Source of the DNA: Candidatus Neomicrothrix sp.
GTDB lineage: Bacteria; Actinomycetota; Acidimicrobiia; Acidimicrobiales; Aldehydirespiratoraceae
NCBI GenBank assembly: GCA_017852795.1
Contig: JAFMKU010000013.1
Coordinates: 1 to 46,455, forward strand
Direction: 5' to 3'
Length of the DNA stretch: 46,455 nucleotides
Part shown: in pieces, positions 1-8,825 of the stretch
Layout: every line of letters begins with the position of its first letter
How positions within the stretch are numbered: the stretch's first letter is position 1
Program-made: the position numbers and the translations under genes
The notes under the pieces: generated by a model
Told to the model about the DNA's origin: nothing
Seen by the model: only the letters and a program-made list of their open reading frames with translations
Databases searched by the model: none

Positions 1-231
1 AACTGGTCACGTCGTTTCAAGAACCATCAGGAAAAGCTCAAGAGCGGCGACGTTTACCAGGTCGCCGAAGTCGTCCGAAACTTGGCGTTGCGCGATCGGG
101 CCAAAGGGCTCTCCGCTGGCGAAAAGTCGCTCTACACCAAGGCTCGCAACGTGCTGATCTCAGAGTTGGCTTTCGCCCTCGACGTCGACGAAGACTCCGC
201 TACCGAGCGGATCGACAACGTCTTGGCGTAA
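1..231 (+). CDS. carD: CarD-family RNA polymerase-binding regulator (C-terminal part)
   Basis: The reading frame is open from the first base and encodes the last 76 residues of the protein; the N-terminus lies outside the window. The visible part is the helical C-terminal domain, with the family pattern NWSRRxK, VAEVVRNL, RD-x-KGLSAGEKxLYxKAR and SELAxAL. CarD proteins bind the RNA polymerase beta subunit through an N-terminal Tudor-like domain and upstream promoter DNA through this C-terminal domain, stabilising open complexes, notably at rRNA promoters. The next gene faces the other way, so this is the end of its transcription unit within the window. The family call rests on the conserved C-terminal motifs only. 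Confidence 0.9.
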   Translation, partial: NWSRRFKNHQEKLKSGDVYQVAEVVRNLALRDRAKGLSAGEKSLYTKARNVLISELAFALDVDEDSATERIDNVLA

Positions 232-287
232 CGCCAGCTCACCGACCGGTCGAGCAACCCAACTCAACGGGTCATCCACTCACCCGA

Positions 288-1238
288 TCAACGACCGCTG
301 AGACCAGCCCGAACCCGATCGAGAAACAAGCCTTCGTGCCGGGTCAGTTGGGCGTCTACATCTTCGGGCTGCAAACCCGCGACGTGCACCCGCACATTCA
401 CCGTGTCACAGTCGCTTTCCTCAAGCACTGCCAACAACGCGTCCGCCGCAGCCTCCGCGGTCTCCCCCTGAACCAACGACTCATCGGTCCAGTTGCGTTG
501 CGCCGCCTCGCTGGCATAGCTGCGATAGTGGTCCATCTGCGCCGCCATCCGGTCGGCGGGAGGGTCACCGATCCAAACCCGTCGAATCAGCACTCGACCT
601 TCGGTTGCTCCCGCTTCGCGGTGAGCTGCGCCAAGCCGGGCCGAAACGTCCGCCGACTGAAGACTGTCGTAGAGCACCCCACAACCAAGCGCAGCCGCCC
701 GACGACACGCCGGCCCGCTCTGGGCCGCGACCAGAATCGGCATCGGGTCCTCCGCCAGGCGACGAACCGCCCGGTCCGATCCGAGCGGGGTGGGGTCGCT
801 GCCCCGAAGCGCCGCAACCGCCAACGGCAACGCCGTCTTGAAGCGATCCACGATCTCCTCAAACGGCACTTCGGCCAGTTCGAAATCAACCGGCAATGCC
901 CCCGCCGCGAATCCAACCCCCACCCGACCCGGAAACGCAGCGGCCAACCAGGCCAGATCTTCCACGATCAACGCATACGGTTTCAACGGCAACAGCAGCG
1001 GACACGGGGCCGCCCAGCCGGTAGGCATCGCTTCAAGCAGCATTCCCGCCAACTGCACCGGGTTGGGAAGATACCCGGGGAAATCCGCATGGTGTTCGCT
1101 CACCATCACCCCGTCGTAGCCGATCTCGACAGCCCTTCGGGCTTGACGCCGGAGCACTTCAACTTGGGTTACCGGATCGAGATCGTGGGGATAGAGCCGA
1201 AGTGAAACCGACCCAGGGGCCAGCGGGATTGCTGTCAC
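288..1238 (-). CDS. LLM-class flavin-dependent oxidoreductase (luciferase-like)
   Basis: This 316-residue protein belongs to the bacterial luciferase-like monooxygenase superfamily, which uses reduced FMN or F420 to oxidise or reduce small organic substrates in the cytoplasm. Family marks are RRAVEIGYDGVMVSEHH near residues 35-50, a central GRVGVGFAAGA strand and a PILVAAQSG segment before the C-terminal helices. Its ATG overlaps the stop of the upstream SDR gene (ATGA), so the two are cotranscribed and probably translationally coupled, with a thiolase further upstream. The context suggests a role in catabolism of a CoA-linked or terpenoid-like compound. The substrate and the choice between FMN and F420 cannot be read from the sequence. 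Confidence 0.85.
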   Translation of the reverse strand: MTAIPLAPGSVSLRLYPHDLDPVTQVEVLRRQARRAVEIGYDGVMVSEHHADFPGYLPNPVQLAGMLLEAMPTGWAAPCPLLLPLKPYALIVEDLAWLAAAFPGRVGVGFAAGALPVDFELAEVPFEEIVDRFKTALPLAVAALRGSDPTPLGSDRAVRRLAEDPMPILVAAQSGPACRRAAALGCGVLYDSLQSADVSARLGAAHREAGATEGRVLIRRVWIGDPPADRMAAQMDHYRSYASEAAQRNWTDESLVQGETAEAAADALLAVLEESDCDTVNVRVHVAGLQPEDVDAQLTRHEGLFLDRVRAGLSGR

Positions 1239-1996
1239 CGAACGATTCCCCCGCCATCAACCACCAGTGACTGCCCGTTAATCATCGATGCCTGATCCGA
1301 GGACAACCAGACAACCGCTGAGGCGATGTCCTGCGGAGCAATCAACGAACCGTGAATGTTTGACGCGGCGATGATCTTCGCCATTCCTTCATCCCCTGCG
1401 ATGAACGAACGCATCATTGCCGTGTCGGTCGAACCCGGCAGGACCGCATTGACCCGAATGCCTTGTCGGACATATTCCTGAGCGGCGGCCTTGGTGAGCC
1501 CGACCACACCGTGTTTCGCCGCGGTGTAATGCGGGAGCCCAGGGGCGGCAACCACACCAGCCCCCGACGATGTGTTCACGATCGAACCGTTCCCCGCGGC
1601 TGCCATATGTCGAAGTTCGTGCTTCATGCAGTAAAAAACGCTGCTCAGGTTCACGGCGATCATCCGGTCCCAATGCGCCGCGTCGAGTTCGTGGAACTGG
1701 CGAGGGACATCGTTGATCCCGGCGTTGTTAAACGCCGCGTCGAGCCGACCGAAGCGGTCCACGATCTCGTCCACCACTGCGGCCACGGCTTGTTCGTCGG
1801 TGACATCAAGCGCGACCGCACTTCCCGATCCAACCAGCCGACCGACCGTCTCCTCGGCCCCTTCACGATCAAGGTCAGCGACGACCACATGCTCGGCGCC
1901 ACCCACCGAAAACGCTTCGGCGGCAGCACGGCCGATACCGCTCGCCCCGCCCGTCACGAACACAATCTTTCCGACAACTTCAGCTGACATCGTCAC
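1235..1996 (-). CDS. SDR-family NAD(P)-dependent oxidoreductase
   Basis: A classical short-chain dehydrogenase/reductase of 253 residues. The Rossmann glycine motif TGGASGIGRA lies near residues 15-24, followed by NNAG near 90, the catalytic Ser (NTSSGAG) and the YTAAK Tyr/Lys pair near 155-160. An acidic residue in VVADLD after beta-strand 2 suggests preference for NAD over NADP. It would oxidise a hydroxyl or reduce a ketone on an unidentified substrate. It sits between a thiolase upstream and an LLM oxidoreductase downstream, overlapping the latter by 4 nt. In that company a 3-hydroxyacyl-CoA dehydrogenase-like role in a beta-oxidation-type pathway is plausible but not shown. Confidence 0.9.
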   Translation of the reverse strand: MTMSAEVVGKIVFVTGGASGIGRAAAEAFSVGGAEHVVVADLDREGAEETVGRLVGSGSAVALDVTDEQAVAAVVDEIVDRFGRLDAAFNNAGINDVPRQFHELDAAHWDRMIAVNLSSVFYCMKHELRHMAAAGNGSIVNTSSGAGVVAAPGLPHYTAAKHGVVGLTKAAAQEYVRQGIRVNAVLPGSTDTAMMRSFIAGDEGMAKIIAASNIHGSLIAPQDIASAVVWLSSDQASMINGQSLVVDGGGIVR

Positions 1997-2044
1997 CCCT
2001 CACCTTCGCCACCGCACCCGTTCGCCCCCGTACCCGTCCGGCGA

Positions 2045-3196
2045 TCACAGACGTTCGATGATGGTCACGTTGGCTTGACCGCCACCTTCGCACATGGTCT
2101 GGAGGCCGTAACGCCCTCCGGTCCGCTCCAGTTCGTGGAGCAGCGTTGTCATCAACTTGGCACCGGTCGCCCCCAACGGATGACCCAGCGCGATTGCTCC
2201 GCCGTTGACATTGACCTTCTCGTGAGCGATGTCGTGTTCTTTCATCCAGGCCAGCGGCACGCTGGCAAACGCTTCGTTGCATTCGAAAAGGTCAATATCG
2301 GCAATCGACATTCCGGTTTTGGCGAGGGCGTATTCGGTGGCGGGGATCGGTCCGGTCAGCATGAAGATCGGGTCGTCGCCGCGCACGCTCATGTGATGAA
2401 TGCGGGCCCGTGGCGTCAACCCGTGGTCCTTCAACGCTTGCTCGCTGGCGATCAGCAACGCCGCCGAAGCGTCAGAGATCTGGCTTGCGACCGCGGCAGT
2501 GATCCGGCCGCCTTCAACCAACGTCGAAAGCTGCTGCATCTTCTCGATCGAACCTCCCCGACGGGGTCCTTCGTCCATGACGCACTCGCCCACGGGTGAA
2601 ATCTCGGCGTCGAAACGTCCCTCATCGATGGCCTGGATCGCCCGTTCATGGCTTGCGAACGCGAACGCTTCCATGTCGTCTCGGCTGATGTCCCACTTCT
2701 CAGCGATCATCTCTGCGCCACGAAACTGGGAAACTTCTTGTGTCCCGTACCGAGCCACCCACCCGGCCGAACCCGAAAACGGATCATCAAATCCCAACTC
2801 GGCGGCCAACGTCATCGCCGATGAAATGGGGATTTGCGACATCTGCTGAACTCCGCCGGCAACCACCAAATCCTGCACACCGGCCATCACACCCATCGCC
2901 GCAAACGACACCGCCTGCTGCCCTGAACCACATTGACGGTCCACGGTCGTACCCGGAACGTGCTGGGGCAGGCCGGCGGCCAACCAGCAGGTACGGGCAA
3001 TATCGCCCGCCTGTCCACCCACCGAATCAACGTTGCCGAACACCACATCTTCTACTGCGGCTGGATCTACCCCGGTGCGGTTCAGCAGCGCCGAAATGCT
3101 CGCCGCTCCGAGGTCGGCGGGGTGGACGTGAGAGAGACCACCGCCTCGCTTCCCGGTCGGTGTTCGGACAGCGTCAACGATGTAGGCCTCAGTCAT
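2045..3196 (-). CDS. Thiolase (acetyl-CoA acyltransferase)
   Basis: A 383-residue degradative-type thiolase that cleaves 3-oxoacyl-CoA with CoA, or condenses acyl-CoAs. The three active-site elements are present: nucleophile Cys89 in DRQCGSG, His339 in ALGHPLGATGA, and Cys369 in MCEGGGQ near the C-terminus. I start it at the ATG giving MTEAYIVDAVRTP, because thiolases begin within a few residues of this motif; an upstream in-frame ATG would add six non-homologous residues. It heads the minus-strand thiolase-SDR-LLM operon and is divergent from an acyl-CoA dehydrogenase gene 75 bp away, so both units are probably controlled from that short gap. The substrate is not identifiable. Confidence 0.93.
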   Translation of the reverse strand: MTEAYIVDAVRTPTGKRGGGLSHVHPADLGAASISALLNRTGVDPAAVEDVVFGNVDSVGGQAGDIARTCWLAAGLPQHVPGTTVDRQCGSGQQAVSFAAMGVMAGVQDLVVAGGVQQMSQIPISSAMTLAAELGFDDPFSGSAGWVARYGTQEVSQFRGAEMIAEKWDISRDDMEAFAFASHERAIQAIDEGRFDAEISPVGECVMDEGPRRGGSIEKMQQLSTLVEGGRITAAVASQISDASAALLIASEQALKDHGLTPRARIHHMSVRGDDPIFMLTGPIPATEYALAKTGMSIADIDLFECNEAFASVPLAWMKEHDIAHEKVNVNGGAIALGHPLGATGAKLMTTLLHELERTGGRYGLQTMCEGGGQANVTIIERL

Positions 3197-3270
3197 GGCC
3201 CAAGTCTGCCCCAAGATCTCGTCTGGCCCAAGCTGTCAGCAGAGCACGCCGACCACTACAGTCCCAAGCC

Positions 3271-4488
3271 ATGGCCGAAGACCAACCCGTGGAAAGCCCT
3301 GAAGAGTTCCGCACCCGGGTTGCCGCGTGGTACGCAGCCAACGCCACCCCACGGCAAGAAACCGATCCTTGGGCTGTGAACCTCCAGACCGACCCAGCCG
3401 AAGCCGCCAAACATTTTGAAACGAGTCGCCAGTGGCAGGCGAAACTCGCAGATGCCGGCCTGATGGGTTTGGCGTGGCCCGCCGAATACGGAGGCGGAGG
3501 CGGACCGGGGTGGATGACTCGGATCGAGCGCGAAATCTCCCGCGACTACGAGGAATACACCGGTTTCGCGGGTGCTACCACCGCCATGCTCGGCCCCGCT
3601 TTGCTCCGCCACGCCAGCGAAGAACAGAAACAGACGTTTCTGCCGGCGTTGCTGTCGGCCCGTTTAACGTTCTGCCAGTTGTTTAGCGAACCCGGTGCCG
3701 GTTCAGATTTGGCGTCGCTCGGAACCCGTGCCGTGCGCGACGGTGACGAATTTGTGCTCAATGGACAGAAGGTATGGAACAGCGCCGCACAGTTTTGTGA
3801 CTGGGCGTTTGTGCTGGTGCGTACCGATCCCGATGCGCCGAAACATCGAGGCATCACCTTCCTGCTGCTCGACATGAAAAGCCCCGGGGTTGAGGTCCGT
3901 CCTCTGGTGCAAATCAACCGTGCCACCCACTTCAACGAGGTGTTCCTCACCGACGTTCGGGTACCGGTCGCCAACGTGATCGGCGAGATCAACGAAGGTT
4001 GGTCGGTAGCTCGCACCGTGCTGGCCAACGAGGCCGCGTTTATCGGGGGCGGCCCCAAAGCTCCGGCCAGCGACAACCTTCGTTCGCTGGCTCGCGAAAG
4101 TGGCGCGGACAAGCACCCCGTCCTTCGGCAGTCGCTTGCCGATCTGATCACCCGCGAACGGGTGGTGGGTTGGATGGGAGAACAAATCCAAGCCGCGATA
4201 CGTCGAGGCGAGATGCCCCCGATGGACCCAGGGCTCATCAAGTTGATGACCGCCGATATTCGAGCCCGTAGCGGAACGCTCGCCATGGAGCTCCGGGGAG
4301 CGGCCGGCCTCGCCGGCGATGAACCAGAAACATTCTGGGCGCAGAGCGAACTCGTCGGCCGGTTCGCGATCTCAATCGGTGGTGGCACCAACGAGGTTCT
4401 GAGAAACAACCTCGGGGAACGCGCCCTGGGCCTGCCCCGAGAACCTGGTTTCAGCAAAGACCAACCGTGGAAAGACATTCCGCGCTAA
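3271..4488 (+). CDS. Acyl-CoA dehydrogenase, larger partner (FadE-like)
   Basis: A 405-residue FAD-dependent acyl-CoA dehydrogenase that introduces an alpha-beta double bond into an acyl-CoA thioester. Family marks are the FSEPGAGSDLASL flavin/substrate segment, VLNGQKVWNSAA, the middle beta-domain (HRGITFLLLDM) and a C-terminal GGGTNEVLRNNLGERALGLP. The frame stays open upstream, but I start at MAEDQPVESPEEF because the upstream part overlaps the divergent thiolase and is not family-like. A TACAGT hexamer ends 8 nt before this ATG with no Shine-Dalgarno sequence. The next gene is a shorter dehydrogenase; such pairs form alpha2beta2 enzymes in actinobacterial steroid side-chain degradation (ChsE type), so a heteromer is likely. 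Confidence 0.92.
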   Translation: MAEDQPVESPEEFRTRVAAWYAANATPRQETDPWAVNLQTDPAEAAKHFETSRQWQAKLADAGLMGLAWPAEYGGGGGPGWMTRIEREISRDYEEYTGFAGATTAMLGPALLRHASEEQKQTFLPALLSARLTFCQLFSEPGAGSDLASLGTRAVRDGDEFVLNGQKVWNSAAQFCDWAFVLVRTDPDAPKHRGITFLLLDMKSPGVEVRPLVQINRATHFNEVFLTDVRVPVANVIGEINEGWSVARTVLANEAAFIGGGPKAPASDNLRSLARESGADKHPVLRQSLADLITRERVVGWMGEQIQAAIRRGEMPPMDPGLIKLMTADIRARSGTLAMELRGAAGLAGDEPETFWAQSELVGRFAISIGGGTNEVLRNNLGERALGLPREPGFSKDQPWKDIPR

Positions 4489-4534
4489 GCCCACCAACTT
4501 TTCGTTCCCGCTCTGCACCGACAAGGATGTCTTC

Positions 4535-5566
4535 ATGCGAACACGACTCTCCGACGACGAACTCGCCGTACGCGACGCATTCCAAAGCTTTTTTCAGAAC
4601 GAATGCAGCCCTGCGGTTGTGCGCGCCGCTGCCGAAGACACCGGTTTTGATCCCCACCTCTGGGAGGCACTGGCCGCCATGGGAGCACCCGGGATGGCGC
4701 TTGCCGAATCGGTCGGTGGCGCCGAGGCAACCCTGAGCGACCTCGCGGTCGTTGCCGAGGTTGCTGGCGCCCACTTGGCTCCGGTGCCGTTGATTGAGCA
4801 CGCCGTAGCGGCCCGGGCTATCCATCGGGCCGGTGGCCATGATGATCTCGTTGGCGAACTCGCGGCCGGTACCAAATTGGCGACCTTGGCCTTGCGGCCC
4901 CCCATTGACCAAACCGCCCGGTTGGTTCCGGCGGGTGCGGTTGCCGACGTCGTGGTCGTTCCCACCGTTGATGGCCTGATGGTCAGCGAAGGCACACCGT
5001 CAAAGCTGCGGATCCCAAACACCGCCGATCTTCCGCTCGCCGACCGTGACGTATCAAACGCGGCCCCGCTCTCTGGGGGCACCACCAACCGCGAACAGGC
5101 GCTTGACGAGTGGCGGGCGCTCACCGCGGTGGCCTACGTCGGGCTGGCTCGTCAGGCGATTGAGATCGGCGTCAACTACGCCAAGGAACGAACCCAGTTC
5201 GACGTGTTGATCGGCACGTTCCAGGCGCTTCAGCATGGCTATGCCGACGCTGCGACTCAGGTCGAAGGTGGCCGACTGCTGGCCTACCGAGCCGTGTGGG
5301 CCCTCGAAACTGGGCAGCCTGACGGCTCTCGACTGGCGGGAATGGCGCTGCTGTTCGCCGCTCAAGCCGCTCGTTTCGCCACTGACCGATCACTGCAGTA
5401 CCACGGTGGATACGGCTTCTCCGAGGAGTACGACATCCAACTCTTCCATCGACACGCAACCGCATGGACCCTGCAACTCGGTGAACCAGCCCTTGAATAT
5501 GCCCGTCTAGCCGACGCCGAGTTTGGTGCCCGAACCGTCAGCGCCGATCAAGGAGGAGCGGCCTAA
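4535..5566 (+). CDS. Acyl-CoA dehydrogenase, smaller partner (FadE-like)
   Basis: A 343-residue acyl-CoA dehydrogenase-family protein, shorter and more divergent than its neighbours, particularly in the middle domain around residues 115-185. It keeps a recognisable N-terminal helical domain and the C-terminal HGGYGFSEEYDIQLFHRHA segment. Short divergent members next to a normal-length gene are typical of two-gene alpha2beta2 dehydrogenases such as ChsE1-ChsE2, where one subunit supplies most of the FAD site and the other the catalytic base. It follows the 405-residue gene by 46 bp, and its TAA shares one base with the ATG of the next dehydrogenase (TAATG), so all three are one operon. The partner assignment is inference. 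Confidence 0.88.
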   Translation: MRTRLSDDELAVRDAFQSFFQNECSPAVVRAAAEDTGFDPHLWEALAAMGAPGMALAESVGGAEATLSDLAVVAEVAGAHLAPVPLIEHAVAARAIHRAGGHDDLVGELAAGTKLATLALRPPIDQTARLVPAGAVADVVVVPTVDGLMVSEGTPSKLRIPNTADLPLADRDVSNAAPLSGGTTNREQALDEWRALTAVAYVGLARQAIEIGVNYAKERTQFDVLIGTFQALQHGYADAATQVEGGRLLAYRAVWALETGQPDGSRLAGMALLFAAQAARFATDRSLQYHGGYGFSEEYDIQLFHRHATAWTLQLGEPALEYARLADAEFGARTVSADQGGAA

Positions 5567-6732
5567 TGGATTTCAGTTTCCCTCCCCAAGCCGAGACATT
5601 CCGTAGCGAAGTGCAGGCGTTCCTCGCCGAACACCTCAACGAAGACATGATCCGTGCCACCCACGACGGAACGATCCACGCGCCAGCGTTGCACGCCGCG
5701 ATGGCCGACCGGGGATGGTTGTCAGGTCCGGTTCCGGCCGAACTCGGTGGAGGCGGACGCAGCGCACTCGAATCGGTGGTGCTCAACGAAGAGATGCAGT
5801 TGGCACGCGCCCCGATCGACGCGATGGCGGTCACCATCGTGGTCGCCGCGATTTTGCTTGAGCACGCCAACGACACCGTCAAAGAAACGGTTGTGCCTCG
5901 TTTGCTTGACGGGACAGCGTTGGGCTGCTTTGGCTACACCGAACCCGAGTCGGGTTCTGACGTTGCCGCCGCCGCAACCAAAGCGGTGCGCGACGGTGAC
6001 GAATGGGTTATCAACGGCGCAAAGATGTGGACGACGATGGCCCACATCGCTGATTACGTGATCCTGTTGACCCGCACCGATCCGGAGGTGCCCAAGCACA
6101 AAGGTTTGACGTTCTTTTTGGTACCGCTCGACACTCCCGGGATCGAGATCCGGCCGGTGCCGACGATGGCTACCGAGCGTTCAAACGCCACGTTCTACGA
6201 CGATGTGCGACTCAGCGACCAGTGGCGGATCGGTGAGGTGAACGGCGGATGGGCCGTAATGAAGACGGCACTGAAATATGAGCGAGGTATCGCCGGTGGC
6301 CAGTTCCCGTCCCCTCCGGTCATTGACGCAGCAGTGGACTGGGCTCGAACGCACGTGCGGCCCGACGGAACCCACCCGATCGACGATCCCGCGGTTCGTG
6401 AACGGCTGATGCGGGCCCTGATCGACGTTGAGGTCTGTCGCGGGTTTGCCTATCACTGCGCCGATCTAGCGAACGAAGGTGCCATGTTCGGGGTTGAGGG
6501 TTCGATGACCAAACTGTTCGCCAGCGAAAGTTACAAGCGTCACTGTCGAGATTTTCATGACCTGATGGGGGCCGAAGGGCTACTCACCCACGAAGCAGTC
6601 GATGCCCACCTCGGGGGTCGGATCGAAGAGAACCTCCGTCACTCCCCGGTGACCGCGATTTACGGCGGTACCAGCGAAATCAACCGAAACTTGGTAGCCG
6701 AAGTACATCTCGGCCTTCCCCGGATTCGCTAA
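5566..6732 (+). CDS. Acyl-CoA dehydrogenase (third in operon)
   Basis: A 388-residue acyl-CoA dehydrogenase. It has the usual three domains: N-terminal helices, a beta-domain with YTEPESGSDVAAAATKAVRDGDEWVINGAK and KHKGLTFFLVPLD, and a C-terminal helical domain ending in IYGGTSEINRNLVAEVHLGLPR. It is translationally coupled to the preceding dehydrogenase by the TAATG overlap. Its 3' end overlaps the 3' end of the convergent SsuD-like gene by 4 bp. Three adjacent dehydrogenases with a divergent thiolase and SDR suggest stepwise shortening of one branched or cyclic acyl-CoA; which substrate cannot be told. Confidence 0.92.
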   Translation: MDFSFPPQAETFRSEVQAFLAEHLNEDMIRATHDGTIHAPALHAAMADRGWLSGPVPAELGGGGRSALESVVLNEEMQLARAPIDAMAVTIVVAAILLEHANDTVKETVVPRLLDGTALGCFGYTEPESGSDVAAAATKAVRDGDEWVINGAKMWTTMAHIADYVILLTRTDPEVPKHKGLTFFLVPLDTPGIEIRPVPTMATERSNATFYDDVRLSDQWRIGEVNGGWAVMKTALKYERGIAGGQFPSPPVIDAAVDWARTHVRPDGTHPIDDPAVRERLMRALIDVEVCRGFAYHCADLANEGAMFGVEGSMTKLFASESYKRHCRDFHDLMGAEGLLTHEAVDAHLGGRIEENLRHSPVTAIYGGTSEINRNLVAEVHLGLPRIR

Positions 6733-7805
6733 GACCTCAACCGGGGTCGCAGCGGGGCGTGGTCAAGCGCCGGGAGCACATATCGGGCGACCAGATCGCA
6801 TTCGTCTCGATGGGTGTACCCCGACAAGATGAACGCTTCGATACCGGCGTGTTGATAGGCCCGCAGTTTGGCCACGACCTGGTCGGGGTCCCCCACGATC
6901 GCGGCCCCCGCTCCGGAACGGGCTCGACCGATCCCGGTCCACAGGTTGGCTTCGGCGTACCCATCTCCATCCGAACCGTCACGTAATGCGGTCTGCCGGG
7001 CCACTCCGGCTGACACGGCGTCAAGCGACCGTTCTCGGATTGCCTGACCAGTTTCGACGTCGAGTCGGGAAACGAGCCGCTGCGCGGCAGCCTGCGCCTC
7101 CGCTTCGGTTTCTCGCACGATCACGTGGGTTCGAAGCCCGTAACGCAGAGAACGGCCATGCCGGGTGGCTCGAAGTTGCATGTCTTGGACGGTTGCCGCC
7201 ACCTGGGCCACCGTGTCAGGCCAGGTTAAGAACACATCGGCGGCGGCTGCCGCGGTTTCCTTCGCCGCGTCAGAAAACCCGCCGAAGTACAGCGGAGGGC
7301 AACCCGGTGCAACCGTCGCGATCCGGGGCGGGTCAAGGTGAAGTTTGACAAACTCGCCGTCGAGTTCAAGCGGTTCACCGTCGAGCAACGCCCGCAGCCC
7401 AGTCATGTGTTCCAACGTTCGCTGGTAACGAGGTTCCGAAGCGAGGGATTGGCCGGGCAGATCAGAGCTGATCACGTTGATGGTGAGTCGGCCGTCGGTC
7501 ATCTGGTCGATGGTGGCTAATTGCCGGGCCAGTTGCGGAAGCCACATCTCGCCCATACGAACCGCCAACAGGAGGTGAATGTTTCTGGTCTGGGGACCGA
7601 TGCCCCCCGCGAACGCCACCGAGTCGATACCTAGTTGGTACCCCGACGGGAGCAGCACGTTGTCGAATCCGTTGGCATCGGCCGCCAACACGATGTCTCG
7701 ACAGTGTTGCCAGGAACTGAGCAGGTGAGGTTCAGCGACGCCAAGCAGTTCGTAGTCGTCGTCGCAGAGGGCCGCGAACCACGAAACCTCAACCGGTCCG
7801 GTCAC
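6729..7805 (-). CDS. SsuD-like FMN-dependent monooxygenase
   Basis: A 358-residue LLM-class protein that resembles alkanesulfonate monooxygenase more than the generic luciferase group. SsuD-like segments are VLLPSG near residue 50, INVISSDLPGQ, PPLYFGGFSDAAKETAAAAADVFLTW, THVIVRETEAEA, NLWTGIGRARSGAGAAIVGDPDQV and AFILSGYTHRDE near the C-terminus. SsuD enzymes use FMNH2 and oxygen to release sulfite from alkanesulfonates, but relatives act on other substrates such as dimethylsulfone or heterocycles. No sulfonate transporter, flavin reductase or sulfur gene lies nearby, so the sulfonate role is uncertain. The gene overlaps the upstream aldo/keto reductase gene by 4 nt (ATGA). Confidence 0.85.
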   Translation of the reverse strand: MTGPVEVSWFAALCDDDYELLGVAEPHLLSSWQHCRDIVLAADANGFDNVLLPSGYQLGIDSVAFAGGIGPQTRNIHLLLAVRMGEMWLPQLARQLATIDQMTDGRLTINVISSDLPGQSLASEPRYQRTLEHMTGLRALLDGEPLELDGEFVKLHLDPPRIATVAPGCPPLYFGGFSDAAKETAAAAADVFLTWPDTVAQVAATVQDMQLRATRHGRSLRYGLRTHVIVRETEAEAQAAAQRLVSRLDVETGQAIRERSLDAVSAGVARQTALRDGSDGDGYAEANLWTGIGRARSGAGAAIVGDPDQVVAKLRAYQHAGIEAFILSGYTHRDECDLVARYVLPALDHAPLRPRLRS

Positions 7806-8710
7806 GGCAGAGGCACACCTTCGCTGGCTTGCACGATGCGATAGACGTCGGCGCGGTCAAGGTGCACTCGCAGCGACGCTGTTGCGCTATGAAGACGCTC
7901 CGGGCTCTGGGTACCGAGCAGCGCGACCGGTGCGGCTGGATGGGCCAGCACGAAAGCAACGCAGATAGCGGCACGATCGACCGCTTCGCGTTCGGCGAGT
8001 TCATCAAGGACATCCAGCAGTTCGCGAGGCAGTTCATGGCCGGACAGGAGACGTCCTCCGGCGAGCGGGCTCCAGGCCAACGGGACCACACCGTCGCGCA
8101 TGCAGAGGTCAAAGGTGCCATCGCGCAGCGGATCGAGATGCGCTACCGAGAACTCCGGTTGGGTGGTGGCCAGGGGGACGTCGAGATGGGCAACGAGGGC
8201 CTGGTGTTGCGCCGGTGTGTGATTCGAAATGCCCACCGCCCGAACCTTGCCGTCAGCGACGAGCGCCGAAAGCGTGTCAGCGACCCGAGCCGGGTGGGTG
8301 AAAAGGTCGGGGCGGTGAATCTGGTAGAGGTCAATGACGTCGGTGCCGAGTCGGCGCAGGCTGGCCTCTACGGCGGCGCGGAGGTATTGGTCACTGGAGT
8401 CGTAAGGCACCGGGGGTGCGATCCCACCTTTGGTGGCCAACACCATGCGGCCCCGTAGCGACGGTGTCGCGGCTAACACCTGGCCAAGCAGCTCCTCGTT
8501 CCCTCCGAACCCGCTGCCGCCGTAATCAAGTCCGTAAACGTCGGCGGTATCGATCAGGTTCATGCCAAGATCAAGCGCCGTTTCGATCAGTTCGGTTGCG
8601 GCTTCAACGCTGGTGTTCGTGAACCGCCAACACCCGAACCCGAGCGGCCCGATCGGATCAAGGCCAGCAGGAAGCGGGCGGTTCGCGGTTTGGGCCAGAG
8701 GTTGCACCAT
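7802..8710 (-). CDS. Aldo/keto reductase
   Basis: A 302-residue TIM-barrel aldo/keto reductase, which reduces aldehydes or ketones with NADPH. The catalytic Asp and Tyr are in NLIDTADVYGLDYGG (residues about 54-68), the Lys in MVLATKGG near 92, and the His-containing DLYQIHRPD segment near 127. It is the first gene of a two-gene minus-strand operon with the SsuD-like monooxygenase. A TAGCCT hexamer at 8718-8723 ends 7 nt before the ATG and no Shine-Dalgarno sequence is visible, so the transcript may be leaderless. The physiological substrate is unknown. Confidence 0.9.
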   Translation of the reverse strand: MVQPLAQTANRPLPAGLDPIGPLGFGCWRFTNTSVEAATELIETALDLGMNLIDTADVYGLDYGGSGFGGNEELLGQVLAATPSLRGRMVLATKGGIAPPVPYDSSDQYLRAAVEASLRRLGTDVIDLYQIHRPDLFTHPARVADTLSALVADGKVRAVGISNHTPAQHQALVAHLDVPLATTQPEFSVAHLDPLRDGTFDLCMRDGVVPLAWSPLAGGRLLSGHELPRELLDVLDELAEREAVDRAAICVAFVLAHPAAPVALLGTQSPERLHSATASLRVHLDRADVYRIVQASEGVPLP

Positions 8711-8744
8711 GGGCCGTAGGCTAACCGACGAACGATGGGCGGAT

Positions 8745-8777
8745 ACCCGCTCAGTAACCCGCTCAGTAACCCGCTCA
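8745..8777. repeat. 12-bp tandem repeat, about 2.75 copies
   Basis: The unit ACCCGCTCAGTA occurs twice exactly (8745-8756, 8757-8768) and a third time in part (8769-8777). It lies in the 115-bp divergent gap between the aldo/keto reductase and the Gfo/Idh gene. It may be a regulator-binding array or only a replication-slippage expansion. Confidence 0.8.
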
Positions 8778-8825
8778 AGTGCACCAACCTAAACCGGCTG
8801 GTTGACCGTCATGGAAGGAGGGGCG

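Noticed and set aside
336-1205. 289-residue plus-strand open frame
   Set aside because: It lies antisense to the LLM oxidoreductase, has an Arg/His/Pro-rich composition and no motif. It is a shadow of the GC-rich coding strand.
3546-4478. 310-residue minus-strand open frame
   Set aside because: It is antisense to the first acyl-CoA dehydrogenase and is Ser/Arg/Pro-rich with no domain.
6729-7805. Assignment of the SsuD-like gene as a sulfonate assimilation gene
   Set aside because: No ABC sulfonate transporter, flavin reductase or sulfur regulator lies nearby, so only the family is claimed.
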